A stretch of DNA of 64,000 bases from Adineta ricciae (taxonomy: Eukaryota > Rotifera > Eurotatoria > Adinetida > Adinetidae). This document shows positions 42,066-55,151 of this stretch, one piece after another. Position 1 is the first letter of the stretch. Every line of letters starts with the position of its first letter. Location of the stretch: assembly GCA_905250025.1 (NCBI GenBank), contig CAJNOJ010000030.1:496001-560000 (forward strand), read 5' to 3'. The translations under genes were made by a program, and so were the position numbers. The notes beneath the pieces are model-generated. The model had not been told where the DNA came from and did no database searches. It was given only the letters and a program-made list of their open reading frames with translations.

Positions 42066-45000
42066 ATGAGTGAAGAGTCGTAAGTAGAAGTTTTCTTTCC
42101 GGTGGAAAATAATGCTTAACATCAAATTTGATTAGTGTGAAAGTTGCTGTTCGTGTTCGACCATTCAATGATCGGTAAAGTCTTACAAAGAGACAATGTT
42201 TTCATCGATGAAAAATTCGTTCTTATTCGATAGAGAAAAAGATCGTAAAGCTAAACTTATCATTGAAATGAATGGAAATTCAACATTCATCATCGATCCA
42301 CGATCATCAAGTAAGTGCTGTAGTATATTACACATCTAATAAGCAAGTTTTGCTTACCGAGATTCTCTTTTAGTTGACGAAAAGAAACAAGTGAGTAGAA
42401 AGAATAGCATCAAACTTTAAACACGTGATCAAATTTGTAATTTATTTTGTAGTTTTCTTTTGATTACTCATATTGGTGAGTCGGATAGATTAATCAAATT
42501 AATCACCGAGCAAAATGTTTGCTAGGTCGCACGATGGTTTCGTAGAACTTTCTTCCGGGAAATTAGAAGCGAGTGATTCATCATCAAATTATGCTAGTCA
42601 ACAAAAAGTTTTCGACGAACTCGGTCGTGACGTGTTAAAAAATGCTTTCGAAGGTGGGACGACTTGTATACTTCTGTTTGACGATTGTCATAGTTTCTTT
42701 CACAGGTTTTAATTGTTCGCTATTTGCGTATGGTCAGACAGGATCTGGAAAAAGTTATTCTATGATTGGCTATGGTGTTAATCGGTAGAATGATGTGCTT
42801 TTTCGAGACGAAATTTCTTTAAATATTGATTTTCTCAGTGGAATCGTACCGATAGCATGTGACCAATTGTTTCAAAAAATCGAAAAGCAGAGAAGTGCAA
42901 CGCTGGTGAGTCGTTTGTGATTTTGTTGAGGACGAATATTAGAGTACGAAAGAGTTTTTAAGTAAAACTTTTTCAAATAAAACGGAGAGAACAGAAGCTT
43001 TTTCTTAATTACCATTCTGAAAAATCACGACTCCTTCTAGAAAAAAGTAGAAAGAAAAAATGAACTTCAGTATGTTATCACGTTGGCAAGAAACAAAAGG
43101 AACAGTTTTTATCCTTAACTATAATAGTTATCAGCTTGATTTCATCCTAAACTAATAACTTAATCTGACTAGAACATGATTTTATCATGAAACACATCGT
43201 CGGCAAAGATTTGTGTCGATGCTGAGCGTGTGCTAATTTTTGCTTCTAGCGTTTTGAAGTTGCTGTATCAATGATGGAAGTTTACAATGAACAAGTTCGT
43301 GATTTACTAACACGAGATAATCCTAAAGGAGGTAAAATTTCCGATCGGAAACGAACAACGAATGAAAATGTCATTAGGTTTAACTGTTCGACAACATCCG
43401 ACTTCTGGTTGTTTCTATCCGCATGGTCTTCGAATTGTACCAGTCGGTAGCTATGCAGATATTGAACGCCGAATAAATGAAGGAACAGAAAATCGAACAA
43501 TAGCTGCGACAAATATGAATACAACAAGTAGCCGTGCACATACCATCGTGACGATTCATTTTGATCAAATCATCAAGAATGATCTCGAGAATACGAAAAA
43601 AACCAGTGTTATCAATCTAGTTGATCTTGCTGGTAAAAACAGTCGAGAGTTGTTGTTTTTTAGAAGAATTGTACGTTTGATTTGTTTGTCCAAAGGATCG
43701 GAACGAATCGCTACGACAGGAGTGACGGGTGATCGGTTGAAAGAAAGTACAAATATTAATCGATCATTATCAACACTGGGAAATGTGATTTCGGCGTTAG
43801 TGGACATATCATCAGGAGTGAAACGGAAAATAGTCGTACCGTATCGAGATTCTGTTCTAACGAAGCTTCTTCAAAATGCATTGGGAGGAAATAGTAAAAC
43901 AATTATGATTGCCGCGCTTTCACCAGCGGATGTCAATTACGATGAAACGTTGAGTACACTTCGTTTTGCTGATCGGGTAAAACGTATTAAAAACGTTGCT
44001 ATTGTCAATGAAAATCCCATGGATAAATTAATTCGGGAATTAAAAGTAAGTGAAATGTTCAATCAGAAATGTTTGAATTTGTTGTACTCAAATAGGAAGA
44101 AAATCATCGTTTAAAACTGTTAATCGACACCGGAAATTACAATTTTGACCTAGACGTAAAACCAGGTATGTCTGTGCAAGACATTGAGCTAGCTCGTAAG
44201 CAAATGGAAGAAGAAATTCAGTCACAGATACAAGACAATCAAAAACTGTTACTAGATTCCAGTATATCCTGGGATGATAAGGTAAGGGATGAAAACAAAC
44301 AGAATTTGCCGAATTACATCGAAGATCGATTTAGCTTAAGAACGCTCAGTTGGAAAATAAACCTCGTACAGCGTCGATAAAATCCAATCAACAAGTTCCG
44401 TACTTAGCGAACCTCAATGAAGATCCGTTATTGTCATATGTCATCTCGTATTATTTGAAAACAGATAAAATAACGATTGGTAGTCGTGACTGTATGATAT
44501 ATCTAAATGGAATCAGTATACTTGAATACCACGCGGTTATTAATCGAACGTTGACAGATGAATATGAATTGACACCTGCAGAACCGAGTGCGCAAATTAA
44601 AATCAATGGTTTCTACATTAATGGGTAGACTAATTTTTATGAAATTGAATTCCATTGCTTATTTCCTTTGTAGAGCTACTGTTCTCAATCATAAAGATCG
44701 TATTCTATTCGGTGCCAATCATTTGTACGTATTTTTAAATCCAAATAAGGAAAAAGACTCATCAGGAAATGTTCGAACATCAATAACATGGGAATTTGCA
44801 CAGAAGGAAATTGCCAAAGTCAAAGGTTACTCATTTGGAAGTAATTTAAGCATAGAGCAAGAAGTTATCCAAGAGAAAATCTTAACATTGTTACCATTGC
44901 TTTCGGAAGTGAACGCGATCAGCGAAGAACTGAATAAATATCGCGTATTTGAACTTGTTCTTATGCCGATTTCAACATGGGATGGTGTGCCTATGAAAGG

Positions 45001-46897
45001 AACTAAGTAAATCTAGAGAATACCGACTTCATTCGAGAAAATCTCGATGATATCCTTTCTAGAGTTATGATTCGAATGAGAAATTTAATCAATCAGAATT
45101 TTTGGTACTGGGATGATATGAAATTTTTCAATCGCAGTTATATCATCAAAGTAACGATTAAGCTGTATGTTCGCAGACAAATACATGTACAAATATTTTT
45201 AGGAACATTATCAGAAATTTCTCGATGGTGGTGAAGACATACTATACATTGCGAAGGAAGACGATCCGTAATGAATGATTGTGAGTTGGTGTGATAAATA
45301 ACTGACGTTTATTTAGGTTTTGGGAACCAGCGGAAGATGTTTTAATCGGCAGTGCGAATGCTTTCGTACAGAGTTTAGCTTATCTACTAGATTTCGACGA
45401 CGAGATTGCTATTGTTGATCATAAAGTAAATATTTGCATCTATCTTCGAAGTAGATCATTGATTTCGTGATTAGGGTTTAGAACATGGTCGACTCACTCT
45501 CAATATAAGTCCATGTCTATCCAATGGTCAAATTTTAACTGAAGAACACTTTATCGATCAGCCAGAAGAACTTCTCAACAAGCCATATTACTTTAAAGTA
45601 AGTTATTCCTCCATTTGCCACCATGAGCTACTCTTTTTTTTCAAACTTTTACAGGTGACAATAAACTACATTGAAATCACCGATGAACGGTTTAATAAAG
45701 GTCTTCGTATACGTCATCGAGTTTTTAACGAAACGGAATTTAGCGAAACAAATATCATATGTCGTAATGCGGTGTGTTCTCGAATCAAACAAACGCGCAT
45801 GGTGACCGTCAACAATGTTGATGAAGTGAGGTTTAAAATGTAGTGGTATTTTTCTTCAAAAGAGAATGTTTGTTTTTTATCGAATAGGACTGGTTAGACT
45901 TTTTCGAAAATGGTTCAATTATCTTTCAAATCTTTGCCGTGCAAGAAGAAACTAAACCTTCGGCAAAATTATATCGAATGACGACGCGTGTATGAGACGA
46001 GATTTTACGAACTGAAAGGAGTGAATCGTTGTTTTAGGATATGAAAATCATGGAACAAAAACAAGACGATACGAGCTTACCACCTGCAAACCATACAAAC
46101 ACAAGTCTACCTGGGGATTCGAAGTTGAAAGCTGAGCTAACTCTACTTCACAAGAAATATATCCGCTTAGAGCAGAAAGAAAAACGAATTCAAGTACGAA
46201 AGTTTCTCCGTTGATTAGGTTTTCACTGTTTTTCTTTTTCTATTAGCAATTATGTCGTGAATGGGATGATAAGAATGATTATGCCAAATTCTATAAGCTA
46301 GTCACGGCGGTTGTTTCGAGTACAGGAACGAAACTAAAGCCAACAAATAATGTGGTAAATGCGCAGGAAGAAACAAACTTCAGAATAAGATTGTATTTTT
46401 TAGGATAAAGAAGATAGTACTATCGAAATCTATCTATTTGGCGACGAAGAAAAAGAATATCTAGATGATATCGAGCAGAAAGATACAAATAAACAAAATC
46501 AAGTAAGTGTAAGATCATTCTTGTTACAATGAAGATGTTTTCAACACATATTAATCTTAAATTCGTTTTTTTTTCTCAGTGGGATGACTATTACGCAAGA
46601 ATGGTCAACCAACAGCGGCGTGTTTCTCTATCTTATCGTGTTAGTATGAGACGATCGATTGCACCTAAACGTTCACACAGAACCGATTCGGATGCATTAT
46701 CCGTAATTCATGAAGGAAACGAATTAACAAATCAAAGTAGAACGTCAACTGCAAATGATGGGAGATCCCGGGCTGATACCCAATCATCCGGATTACTTTG
46801 GAAAAAAACAACAAAATCAGATCATTCTAATCGAAGTAATGATTCACCCACATTGTTCTTTAATGATAAACGTTCGGCGGCATGTACAATACAATGA
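42066..46897 (+). CDS. Kinesin-3 family motor with FHA domain (KIF28/KLP-6-like)
   Basis: Plus-end microtubule motor. Twenty-four exons joined in frame give 1092 residues: 42066-42079, 42136-42174, 42234-42310, 42374-42390, 42453-42475, 42526-42653, 42706-42784, 42839-42905, 43250-43331, 43378-43632, 43696-44045, 44096-44281, 44335-44624, 44674-45006, 45063-45150, 45203-45267, 45317-45425, 45475-45597, 45655-45825, 45888-45989, 46038-46193, 46247-46354, 46404-46502, 46580-46897. The motor starts [14 protein letters not shown]; the P-loop is GQTGSGKS (109-116), switch I NTTSSRAH, and switch II DLAG|SER across an intron. FDYSYWSHDGF recalls KIF28/KLP-6. A neck ([12 protein letters not shown]), a short helix and an FHA domain ([28 protein letters not shown]) follow. 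The distal half has W-rich segments and a polar tail. In nematodes KLP-6 works in cilia. Confidence 0.88.
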
Positions 46898-47773
46898 GGT
46901 TGGACAAGATATTGACAATTTTATTTTGTTTTATCCGAATTTTTACCTTATTGACATAATTTAACCATTCTTCCACATAAATAACTGAATAAATATCAGA
47001 ATATGTAAACAAGACATTGATCGACTTTGAGTTTTGAGAGAGAATCTCTTGAATATCAACATTCATCTCTGCGGCTTCTATAGAACTACTTATATCATCC
47101 TATTTATCGCTTCTTCTAGTCAATTGGCAGCTGAGTATACAAATATATAATGAAGGTTACTTGTGTACCAATAAATATATATATATTTCATTGTTCGCAG
47201 AATCATTTGTTTGCTATTTTGAGGTGTCACTAACTAGATAACTATTAATTAGAAACTTCTATGTTCTACAGAAACTCTTGAGATCTATTTTAAGGAATAT
47301 GGTTGATATTTCGTATTCATTGTTTGTGATTGGTGATATACTAGAAGCCGATAATGCGAACGAAGATCATTCATCTCTTTTAGAGCCTATTGACGTCGTC
47401 AATCTGTTTGTTGTTGTTATTCGTGTTGTGTATGACTGATGTGATTCTTAGAAGCCAGTCTAAGCGGGAGACAAATGCAAAGAAGTATTGTCTACAGATG
47501 GAAGTGGGAGAAGTACAATGAATTTTAGCGTTCTATTATTATTATTGTTCTGTACTGTTTTTTACCGATAGACGATAGTTATTCCTGAAGGGATGATTAA
47601 AGAATATTTGGTATCGACAGATACGTTCTTGTTGTTCTTATTGAGATAGAAAAGTTCAAATACTAATATATAGTTAGACAAAGAGAATCGTTCTCTCGTC
47701 GACAATTCGCCGACAAAGAAAAGGAAGAAGAACACAGCGGATGTGAGACATCAATCTGCACGACTATCAGTTA
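46898..47773. other. Spacer between kinesin and ZASP-like genes
   Basis: Short simple repeats ((ta)n near 47178-47190, (att)n near 47533-47546). No coding features. Holds the kinesin 3' UTR and the ZASP-like promoter. Confidence 0.4.
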
Positions 47774-49235
47774 ATGGCAACAGCACAAACGATCAAGGTT
47801 ACTCTTCAACGAGATAGTTTGCAAACCTCATGGGGTTTTCGTTTGCAAGGCGGGGCAGATTTTCGATCGCCATTCGTTGTTAACAAAGTAGAACTCGAGA
47901 TGTTATTTTCATAAAAGCTATTTTCATAATTCTTTGCAGATCAATGCATGTAGCCCTGCTGATGGAAATCTCCGTCGTGGTGATATTATTTTGGAAATTG
48001 ATGAAACGCCAATTAGTTCCATGTTGCATACAGATGCACTCGAATTAATACAACGAGCTGGCGGCCGAATAACATTTCTTATACAAAGGTTTGAGCTATT
48101 TTTTCTTGTCTAAATATTTATTCGATTGGATCTGTTTAAAGAGGATCTGATCTTGGCTCTCTACCATCACCATCACCAAGAAATCAACGTCCCATGTCAG
48201 CGATATCATGGTCTCATGAAAATTCATATTCACCTTGGTCACCTTCGACACATCAATTGACACCTATGGTAATAATTATGTTTTTATCATTGATTAGGAT
48301 GCAGTAATCAATGTTCATTTTATCTTATAGTCATTCTTTCGAAATCGACCATTAGAACGTATACCTGAGCCAAAGCCATTACTTAGGTACGATCACAGAT
48401 CGATATTTTCTTCTTAAAATAAACTTTTTTGTCTGTTTTCTAGTCAAACAGGTAGCCCAATGATGCCCGGACCAGTTCCGTCTGTTTCAACGAAAACACG
48501 AGGTTACATTCAACCGCCACCTTTTCACTCAGATCGCAACAATGATTTCAATAATAACAATCAAATATCCTATTCTCCTGGTCGTCTTTTCTATCCCGGT
48601 CCAACTTATAATCATCGTCCTCGTACGATGTCAATAACAAATTATCAAAATTCTTCGAATACATCGCCATCATGGGCAAATTCTTGTAATAATGACTCTG
48701 AATCATACGTCCCATCATATCAGAAAAAAGTTCAAATCAATCCTTACGTTCAAAAACAATACTACGATCCGTCTGTACCACAGCCAACACATCTCGTTCA
48801 TCGTCAATTCAATTCACCTATTTCACTCTACTCAAACGATAACGTTCAAGAAGCAATGAATCATCATATTAGTCGTGTTAAGTAAGTTCAGATCAGCTTT
48901 CCCGACACATGTTTCTCATCTCTATTTCCAGTCCTATGAATCAGAACGAATTTATAACTGATTTCTAATGTAGGTTCACTTTATTTCAGTAGCATCGTAC
49001 AGAAAAAAAAACACAGCAGATTAGTTGCATGCTTGTTTTCCTAATCGAAATGCATTCGACCGGAAACAATACTATATCCATATGTTTATATTTCAGTGTT
49101 ATCCCATCAACATCCAAACCAACACAATGTGCCTTTAATATCACCGTCTTACCAACAAATCCTACATATACCTCAACAAGTGTGCCTGTTTATTATACAA
49201 CATCCGATAAAACTATCTATGTCACAGACTATTGA
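47774..49235 (+). CDS. ZASP/PDLIM-like PDZ protein with ZM motif, alternative 3' exons
   Basis: ALP/Enigma/ZASP proteins tie alpha-actinin to Z-discs and adhesion sites. Exons 47774-47887, 47940-48088, 48142-48268, 48331-48386, 48444-48881 and (longest form) 49097-49235 give 340 residues. The PDZ domain (about 6-88) has the ALP-type start WGFRLQGGADF and PFVVNKINACSPADGNLRRG, with LHTDALELIQRAGG in the second helix. A ZM motif follows at about 264-290 (HRQFNSPISLYSNDNVQEA), the alpha-actinin-binding signature. Between them lies Pro/Ser/Asn/Tyr-rich linker. No LIM domain is visible, so it corresponds to a short form. Three terminal exons (ending 48968, 49044 or 49235) all join in phase to the exon ending 48881. 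Probably muscle or cytoskeletal. Confidence 0.88.
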
Positions 49236-49997
49236 CGATAACACTAAGAAGACAACGTAGATGTAGTTTGTTTGTTTTTTTCTCTTTGCCAACATGAATA
49301 TGTAAGTTTTCTTTTGTTTATTAAAAGAACGAGACATTTTAGATTTAGAAATATATGTGATGGTATATATATACTTTAGTCTATTGTATATTAACGACCT
49401 CTATGTGGCAGATGTCGTTAATTAAACTGAAGCATATTTTAAGAAAACGAACATTTTTTATCTATACGATTAAAAAAAGAATAAACTGAACTGTTTTTTG
49501 ACTTTTGAACTTCAAAATTTTCTATCATTAATTACTTAAAATGCATCTCTGTCGAGACCAACGCAAGAATTCAATTATGGCTCTCTAACACACGGGCAAC
49601 ATATGACGATGAGAAAAAGGAATTTTTCGCTCATTTATGTTGACATCTTGTTCAACACGTATCATAGCGAATAGCTGGAGATATGATTCATTTTCTCTTC
49701 GTCGACATGATTTATTCGAACAGCGAGAATCTGAGAAAGAAATAAACACTTTCATAGTTCTTTGTTGTCGAATGTTTATTAATTTCAATTGTTTGTTTGT
49801 TTTTTGTTCGCACGGTTTTATTGTTTTCTTCTTCTAGACATCAGAACTTGCGCTTGTTCGATTGTCATTCTTCGTTTCAACTTCCCCTTTTATATTAAGC
49901 AAATAAAAGTTATTTCCTATATTCTGTAAGTAAACATCATCTTCTTCGACCGAAAATTATCTTTTATCAAGATTCTCTTTTATCTGCAGTTTTTCAA
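49236..49997. other. Spacer between ZASP-like and hnRNP genes
   Basis: Short ORFs at 49585-49837 on both strands lack domains. Poly(A)-type signals occur near 49480-49490. Probably also the promoter and a 5' UTR exon of the RRM gene. Confidence 0.4.
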
Positions 49998-51505
49998 ATG
50001 ACGACAATAAATTCAAATAATGGCGATGGTGAAACATCACCTGTTCATGAAATCAATGGTCAAAAAGCAGAAGATGATAGAAAGTTATTTGTCGGTAAGG
50101 AACAATCTTCTCCATCGCTTAATTCATTTTTTTCACGGTGTGCGCTATTCCATCTAGGCGGCTTAACATGGGACACAACACAAGACGATTTGCGTGAATA
50201 TTTTTCTAGTTTTGGTAATATTCTTGATTGTTCAATTAAACATGATCCAACAACTGGGCGTAGTCGGGGTTTTGCTTTTCTTGTATTTGATAGAAAAGAT
50301 ATAGTTGATAAGATTCTTTCACAAAATGAACATTTTGTCAAAGGTCGAAAAGTCGACCCAAAACCTGCCCATCGCCGCCTGGCGGCGAATAATAATAATT
50401 CGATGTCATCGTCATCATCAATGAATTCGATATCGAATAATAATCGTAAAGTTTTCATTGGTGGTCTTGATCCAAATTTTCCTGATACACAACTGAGAGA
50501 ATACTTTTCACAATTTGGCACAATTGATGGTAAGCTGAACGGTTAACTTCTTCTCTTTTGAGTCAATTCGATGAAAAAACTTTTGTTTAGAAATCGATTT
50601 ACCATACGATAAAGAAAAAAGTGAACGACGTCCATTTTGTTTCATTTCATTTCAAAATGAACAATCCGCACAAGAAGTACTTCGCTTACAGAGACATACA
50701 ATTGGTGATATAACTGTTGATGTCAAAAGAGCCAAACCAAAAACGTTAAACAATCAACAGCAACAACAACAACTTTACGATCCATACGGTCAACAGAGTA
50801 TATACGCCAATTATGGATCTGGTGTTCCAGCTTATGGTGTCAACGCATATTCAGCTGCCGATCCGTAAGAAGCCTATTTATGAACACTTATCGAGATAAG
50901 CAGAGCTTATATGATTCGAATGTCTCCATAAAATTGATAAACCGTGATGGTAGTATAAAAATGCATAATGGGCTTTTTTTTGTCGTAGGTACGCAGGGTG
51001 GAATAACTATTCCTACAATCAACAAGGCAATCATGCAGCTTATCAGTATGGCGGTTCTGACGCATCGGGTGCTTCAAATTCGGGAAGCTCGTCTTATCAA
51101 CAATATTCCCAACATCAAACAAACTCTCAATATTCCTACGGGCCATCAAGTGGAATCAATGCGAACGAATATTATTCTCATTATGGATATGGTGCTCCTC
51201 ATCCATCGTCCAATGTCTATGCAGATCCGAATGGTTTGTTCTTTTGTTTTTCGTAGAGTAGTTGCATTATACCAGTACGTCTATGTCTAGTCTATGGCAG
51301 CGGTGGTGGTAATGTTTACGATTACAATTCTTATTATACATCGGGGGGTCCAGGAGCTAATGGTGCAATCGTTGATAATGGTACAGGACAACAAGAAAAT
51401 AGTTCACCGAATGAGAAGAATAACTATGAACATGATACTCCCTATGGAAAAACGAAAGCATCTATTATCACCAGTCCTAACTATCATCAGTATCCTATCA
51501 TTTAG
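49998..51505 (+). CDS. Two-RRM RNA-binding protein (hnRNP A/B, Squid/hnRNP40-like)
   Basis: Nuclear RNA-binding protein of pre-mRNA processing and mRNA transport. Five exons (49998-50094, 50158-50529, 50591-50864, 50989-51233, 51291-51505) give 400 residues. RRM1 has RNP2 KLFVGGLTW, split by an intron, and RNP1 SRGFAFLVF. RRM2 has RNP2 KVFIGGLD and RNP1-like RRPFCFISF. An Asn/Ser linker (NNNNSMSSSSSMNS) separates them. The C-terminal half is a Gly/Tyr/Ser/Gln/Asn-rich low-complexity domain (QYGGSDASGASNSG, YYSHYGYGAP) as in hnRNP A/B, D and Squid, which promotes granule formation. PDPTTGRSRGFAF-type spacing fits this family. Exact orthology (hnRNP D, AB or Squid) is open. Confidence 0.9.
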
Positions 51506-51984
51506 ACAGGTTTTTAAAACATCATAAGATTTTCTTTCTTTTTTTTATATTCGTTATTATTAATTTGACATACGCGCGAGATAAATTCATACACACAGAT
51601 ATTAGATAAATCCGTATTGTTGTTGTTGTTGTTGTTATTTTTCTTCATAAAAACCCAAACACCCGGTGTATATAGGCAAAACGTTTATTTGTTGTTGTTT
51701 TTTCTCTTTTATATCTTGCGCGCTATTGTCACACCGTCTATGAAGTTTTACTGTGTGTGTGAAGATTTTTCCAAGAACCGTGATAGATAAAAAAGAATAA
51801 TGCCAAAGAAGAAAAAAATATGATAGTAAAAAAAAGAAATAAAACTAAATCAGCAACAACATTCATTTTATCTTTCATTTTCACAGAAATCATCGTATAT
51901 TTTATTTTCAGATAAAGTTGATATTAGCCGTTATTATATCGCTTATCGACGTTAATACTTTTTTCTTTTTTTTTTTCAACTACT
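51506..51984. other. Spacer between hnRNP and ARNT genes
   Basis: T/GTT-rich: a (gtt)n run lies near 51619-51637. Poly(A) signals occur around 51838-51842 and a long T tract ends just before the ARNT ATG. No gene. Confidence 0.4.
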
Positions 51985-54396
51985 ATGTCTTCTGTTAATT
52001 ATGGCAATGAAGGTGTACCTTCGACGGGCGATATCACTAATGCTTCAGGCTCAATTATTCAACATCCATATCTCAACCAAAATACCAATGCAGCCTACGC
52101 TGCAGCGGCTGTCGCGGTTGCTGCTGCTTCGTCGGTGTCAAGCACACCTGGTGTCGGTCAATATCAACATTATTACGGTCATGGGTTGCCCCCGCAACAA
52201 CTCCTTCATGTTCAACAAACAGCAGGATTCTATCCAACAACAACAGGTTTAAATCATCATCCGCATCATGCCGACTTCAACACATCGTCACCGTCAGTTG
52301 CATCATCATCCAGTTCAATTGAATCCTCGCGTAAAACGGCGCATCGAAAACGAAATGCTGCTGGTTCGGAAAAATTACCTGGAGGCGCGGCAGCAAACAA
52401 AGCTGGTGGAAAGCGTAAAATGGTGAGTGTTAGCAATGGTAACGTTTTCTCTTATAGTTGTTTCTTTCTAGACCAACGATGATGATCTTGACGAAGACGA
52501 CGATGATGACGACGAAGAAAACAAATGCTATTTACGTGGTGCTTCGATGCCAAATGTGATGATGTCGAACAATCATCCACATGGTGGAGGAGGAGCAGGC
52601 GGCGATGAAGATAAAGAAAAACAGGCACGCGAAAATCATTGTGAAATTGAACGGCGTCGCCGTATAAAGATGGCCACATATTTTGCCGAATTGTGTGACA
52701 TGGTTCCTGCATGTTCCAATCTAGCACGTAAACCCGATAAATTGACGATCTTACGCATGGCTGCACAGTTTATGAAAACGTTGCGTACAAATAACAATTC
52801 GTTGTCATTGAATCCATCTCAAGTACCGCAACAGCAGCAGCTTGATCTGCATAAACCATCATTTTTAAATGATCAGGAATTGAAATATCTGATGGTCGAG
52901 TCGTGTGATGCATTTCTATTCGCATTAAATTGTGACAATCTACGAATTATCTATATAAGTGATGCAATACAACATGTACTTTCATACACATGTCAAGATT
53001 GGTATTCACGCTATTTCTACGGTAAAAGACGAACGAAGAGCACTTTGTTTCGAATTTGTCGAACGAAATATTCTGTTTAGATTTCGTACATCCTGATGAT
53101 GTGGAAAAGGTTCGCGAGCAATTGAATTTACAACCGCAAGATGGGAGCCCAAATGGAAGTGGTAGTGGAAGAGTTTTAGATCTGAAAACTGGTACAGTTA
53201 AAAAGGAAGGGCATGCTACAGGTGCTCGATTAGGTAAGTCTATCTTGCTCATTAATAGAGAAAGAGAGGGGGATAAGATCTTTCTAACAAGTGTAGACTT
53301 GATTCATGCTCGGAAGATATTCTCTTTGAAAATGATTTGCTAATGGAAAACTTTTCTTCTTATTTTAGTTAGTTCAAAACGCTCGTTTATCTGTCGTTTA
53401 CGCGTCGGATCGGCCAATCCACTTGATCATTCACATCAAAATCCATTTGTGAATCCATGTGTTCTACGTCGTCGTCATCGTACATCGTTGGGCCCATCGA
53501 TTGACAATCATTTGTATGAGGTCGTACATATCAGTGGTTATATTCGTAATCTAAATACACATCATCATCCGTCATCGCATCATGACAATCCATCGTCATC
53601 ATCGAATTCCAATGGTCAAATGGCATTCATTGCCATTGCACGTATACAAAATTCTTGTGCACCCAATGTCAATGATCTTACCAATAGTTCGATTTCGTCA
53701 ATCAATTCCATTACAACTGAATTCACTTGTCGTTGCCACAGCGAAACAGGTGAAATTCTATTCATTGACCAACGTTGTGCACCAATAATTGGCTACAAAA
53801 CACATGAATTATTACATAAGATCATCTACGATCAAATCCATCCCGACGATCAAATTAAATTTCAAGAGCTTTATAAACGAACAGTGACACAAAAGAATCT
53901 GTCAAACACATCATCAAACTTGACAAACATTATCGTACGTTTTCGTACAAATAACGACAACGATTATGTGTCATTAAAAACATCAACGTATGCATTTTGC
54001 AATCCATGTACAGAAGAAATCGAATTTATTATCGTTACATTTTTGTCAAGCCAGCCAACGAACAAGACATCCGTGATTGCCAATGCGAATGATTATAACC
54101 GGCAAGCATATGAAACATATGCAAGAAACTCCGGTGCAATTGTGTCGAATCCAATTGCACACTATCCAACACAATCACCGGCATCTTACAACAATCAAGA
54201 GGGACAAGAATACTCGACAGGTAATGGGAATAATGATGGAAGAACTTATGCAAGCAATAATGGCGGTTCAACATGGGCTTCAGCGAATGATAATTGGACC
54301 ACTGGCAATCCGCCGGCCGCACCGCCAACAACGACAAATGCTGATTATGGCGATGCAGCAGCAACAATAGCACTCTATCATCAATATCATCAATAG
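51985..54396 (+). CDS. ARNT: ARNT/Tango bHLH-PAS transcription factor
   Basis: ARNT is the common partner of class I bHLH-PAS factors (AhR, HIF, Sim, Trachealess) and binds E-box half sites in the nucleus. Four exons (51985-52422, 52472-53021, 53081-53233, 53369-54396) give 722 residues. The bHLH at about 197-250 reads ARENHCEIERRRRIKMATYF then RKPDKLTILRMAAQFMKTLR, the ARNT-type basic region with Glu and Arg contacts. PAS-A includes NDQELKYLMVESCDAFLF, DNLRIIYISDAIQHVLSY and VHPDDVEKVREQL. PAS-B includes CHSETGEILFIDQRCAPIIG and QIHPDDQIKFQEL. The N-terminus is Ala/Ser/His-rich with an acidic run before the bHLH. The C-terminus is Asn/Gly/Thr-rich, a likely activation region. Two intra-PAS loops (around 53144-53175 and 53560-53620) are Gly/Ser-rich and longer than usual. 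Confidence 0.93.
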
Positions 54397-55151
54397 ATTC
54401 CGCGTGCCGTTTTGTCTCACAACAACGAAGAAAAATTCGTTTTGTTTTCTTTGTCTCTTTACTTCTATTGTACATTTACTATTCAGATAGTGTTCGTTTC
54501 TCCTTCGTCTTTTTCTTTTGTTCTCTATTTTTCTTTGTCTCGCTTAGATTCGAATCTCTCTATCTATTATATTTCCTCTTACTGTCTCTTGTGCATATTA
54601 CTTGCCGCATCGCGACAAAATCATTCTATATTTACACACTGCAATAATCTCTTCGTTTGCATGCTTTACAACTTTTGTCTTGATTTTATATTTCGTCAAT
54701 GAAAACCAAAAGTCAATAGCTTTGTCAGTCATCGAAAAATTAAACTAGAGAACGATTTTGTTTGTTTGTTGTTGTTTCTGTTGTTTTTATTGTTGTCATT
54801 TTAGTAGATGTGGTTTATTTCTTTCTTTCTTTGTTTTTTGTATAAACATACATACATCTGTATATTCAATCAAATAATAAATCACGAATGAAACAAAAAA
54901 TCAATTTATGTACACCCTGTTACAAAATCGAGAAGGACTATTTTACTTCCTTTATTGTGTTTACTGAGTCGTCCTATTCAACGTACAGTATTCGAACAGA
55001 CGCGAGCGAGCGACAGTAAAAAGTCGTATGATAAGTCATGCATTACATTCAATGTATACTTTCATTCAATGGGTAGGTGCGTATGTTACAAAGGCGTTTG
55101 CAAAAACCAATAAAATCCTCAAGTTTTGTAGACATTTTAGAATGATTTTCC
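54397..55151. other. Spacer after ARNT
   Basis: T-rich 3' UTR of ARNT, with poly(A) signals near 54870-54880, and the upstream region of the glycosyltransferase-like gene. ORFs here show no domain. Confidence 0.4.
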
